Assembly (NCBI GenBank): GCA_900313155.1
Contig: OMQE01000047.1
Location: forward strand, 1-5,587
Source of the DNA: an uncultured Rhodospirillaceae bacterium
Lineage (GTDB): Bacteria; Pseudomonadota; Alphaproteobacteria; RF32; CAG-239
DNA length: 5,587 nucleotides
Direction of reading: 5' to 3'
Shown here: positions 5,503-5,587 of the stretch, piece after piece
How the letters are laid out: each line of letters opens with the position of its first letter
How positions within the stretch are numbered: the first letter of the stretch is position 1
The notes under the pieces: generated by a model
Told to the model about the DNA's origin: nothing
Seen by the model: the letters and a program-made list of their open reading frames with translations, nothing else
Databases searched by the model: none
Translations under genes and position numbers: made by a program

Positions 5503-5587
5503 GGGGTTGTGGCGGAACTGGTAGACGCGCCAGACTCAAAATCTGGTTCCCTCGGGAGTGGGAGTTCGATTCTCCCCGGCCCTACCA
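5503..5587 (+). tRNA. tRNA-Leu (anticodon CAA)
   Basis: An 85-base leucine tRNA reading UUG codons. The acceptor arm is GGGGTTG (5503-5509) with CGGCCCT (5577-5583), discriminator A 5584 and encoded CCA 5585-5587. The D stem is GCG (5512-5514) with CGC (5526-5528), with GG 5520-5521 in the D loop. The anticodon stem is CCAGA/TCTGG with loop CTCAAAA (5535-5541), placing CAA at 5537-5539. A long class II variable arm has CCC (5549-5551) pairing with GGG (5554-5556). The T stem is GGGAG/CTCCC around TTCGATT. The long variable arm, anticodon and discriminator A agree on leucine. Three of the seven acceptor pairs are G-U (1-72, 5-68, 6-67), which is a little unusual, but the rest is canonical. The gene ends exactly at the window edge, complete. 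Confidence 0.96.

Overview
The window most likely comes from the chromosome of an AT-rich alphaproteobacterium, probably an uncultured, host-associated or reduced-genome type. This rests on the F1 beta-subunit protein, whose stretches such as 'GERTREGNDLYHEMIESGVI' read like alphaproteobacterial AtpD. It also rests on the pairing of beta and epsilon genes at the end of an operon that closes with a terminator, as in the alphaproteobacterial atpHAGDC layout. The lineage is an inference from memory, not a search result.

Layout, left to right. (1) 1-1540, plus strand: the 3' three-quarters of atpD, then atpC overlapping it by one base, then a strong hairpin terminator that also works for the convergent gene. 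(2) 1552-2583, minus strand: a lone family-2 glycosyltransferase gene, visibly more AT-rich than its neighbours. (3) 2596-2810: an AT-rich intergenic region holding a candidate glycosyltransferase promoter and two NrdR-box-like palindromes spaced 31 bp apart. (4) 2811-3026, plus strand: a 71-residue protein resembling only the glycyl-radical tail of anaerobic ribonucleotide reductase (NrdD), followed by a terminator. (5) 3101-5352, minus strand: a two-gene unit encoding a TPR-repeat/SAM-methyltransferase fusion and, two bases downstream, an exported transglutaminase-like protein. (6) 5395-5587: a divergent intergenic region with a good sigma-70 promoter and AT-rich upstream tract, driving a tRNA-Leu(CAA) whose encoded CCA ends exactly at the window edge.

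The most interesting item is region 3-4. A stand-alone protein carrying little more than a glycyl-radical loop lies behind what looks like a tandem NrdR operator, so the regulation and the protein sequence independently point to ribonucleotide reduction. By analogy with GrcA/YfiD, the spare radical domain of pyruvate formate-lyase, it could be a replacement or split radical subunit for NrdD. That is a hypothesis: no NrdD catalytic subunit is present in the window.

Three coding starts differ from the longest open frame, because clear ribosome-binding sites support shorter proteins: the glycosyltransferase at 2583, the NrdD-like protein at 2811, and a GTG start for the TPR-methyltransferase at 5352.
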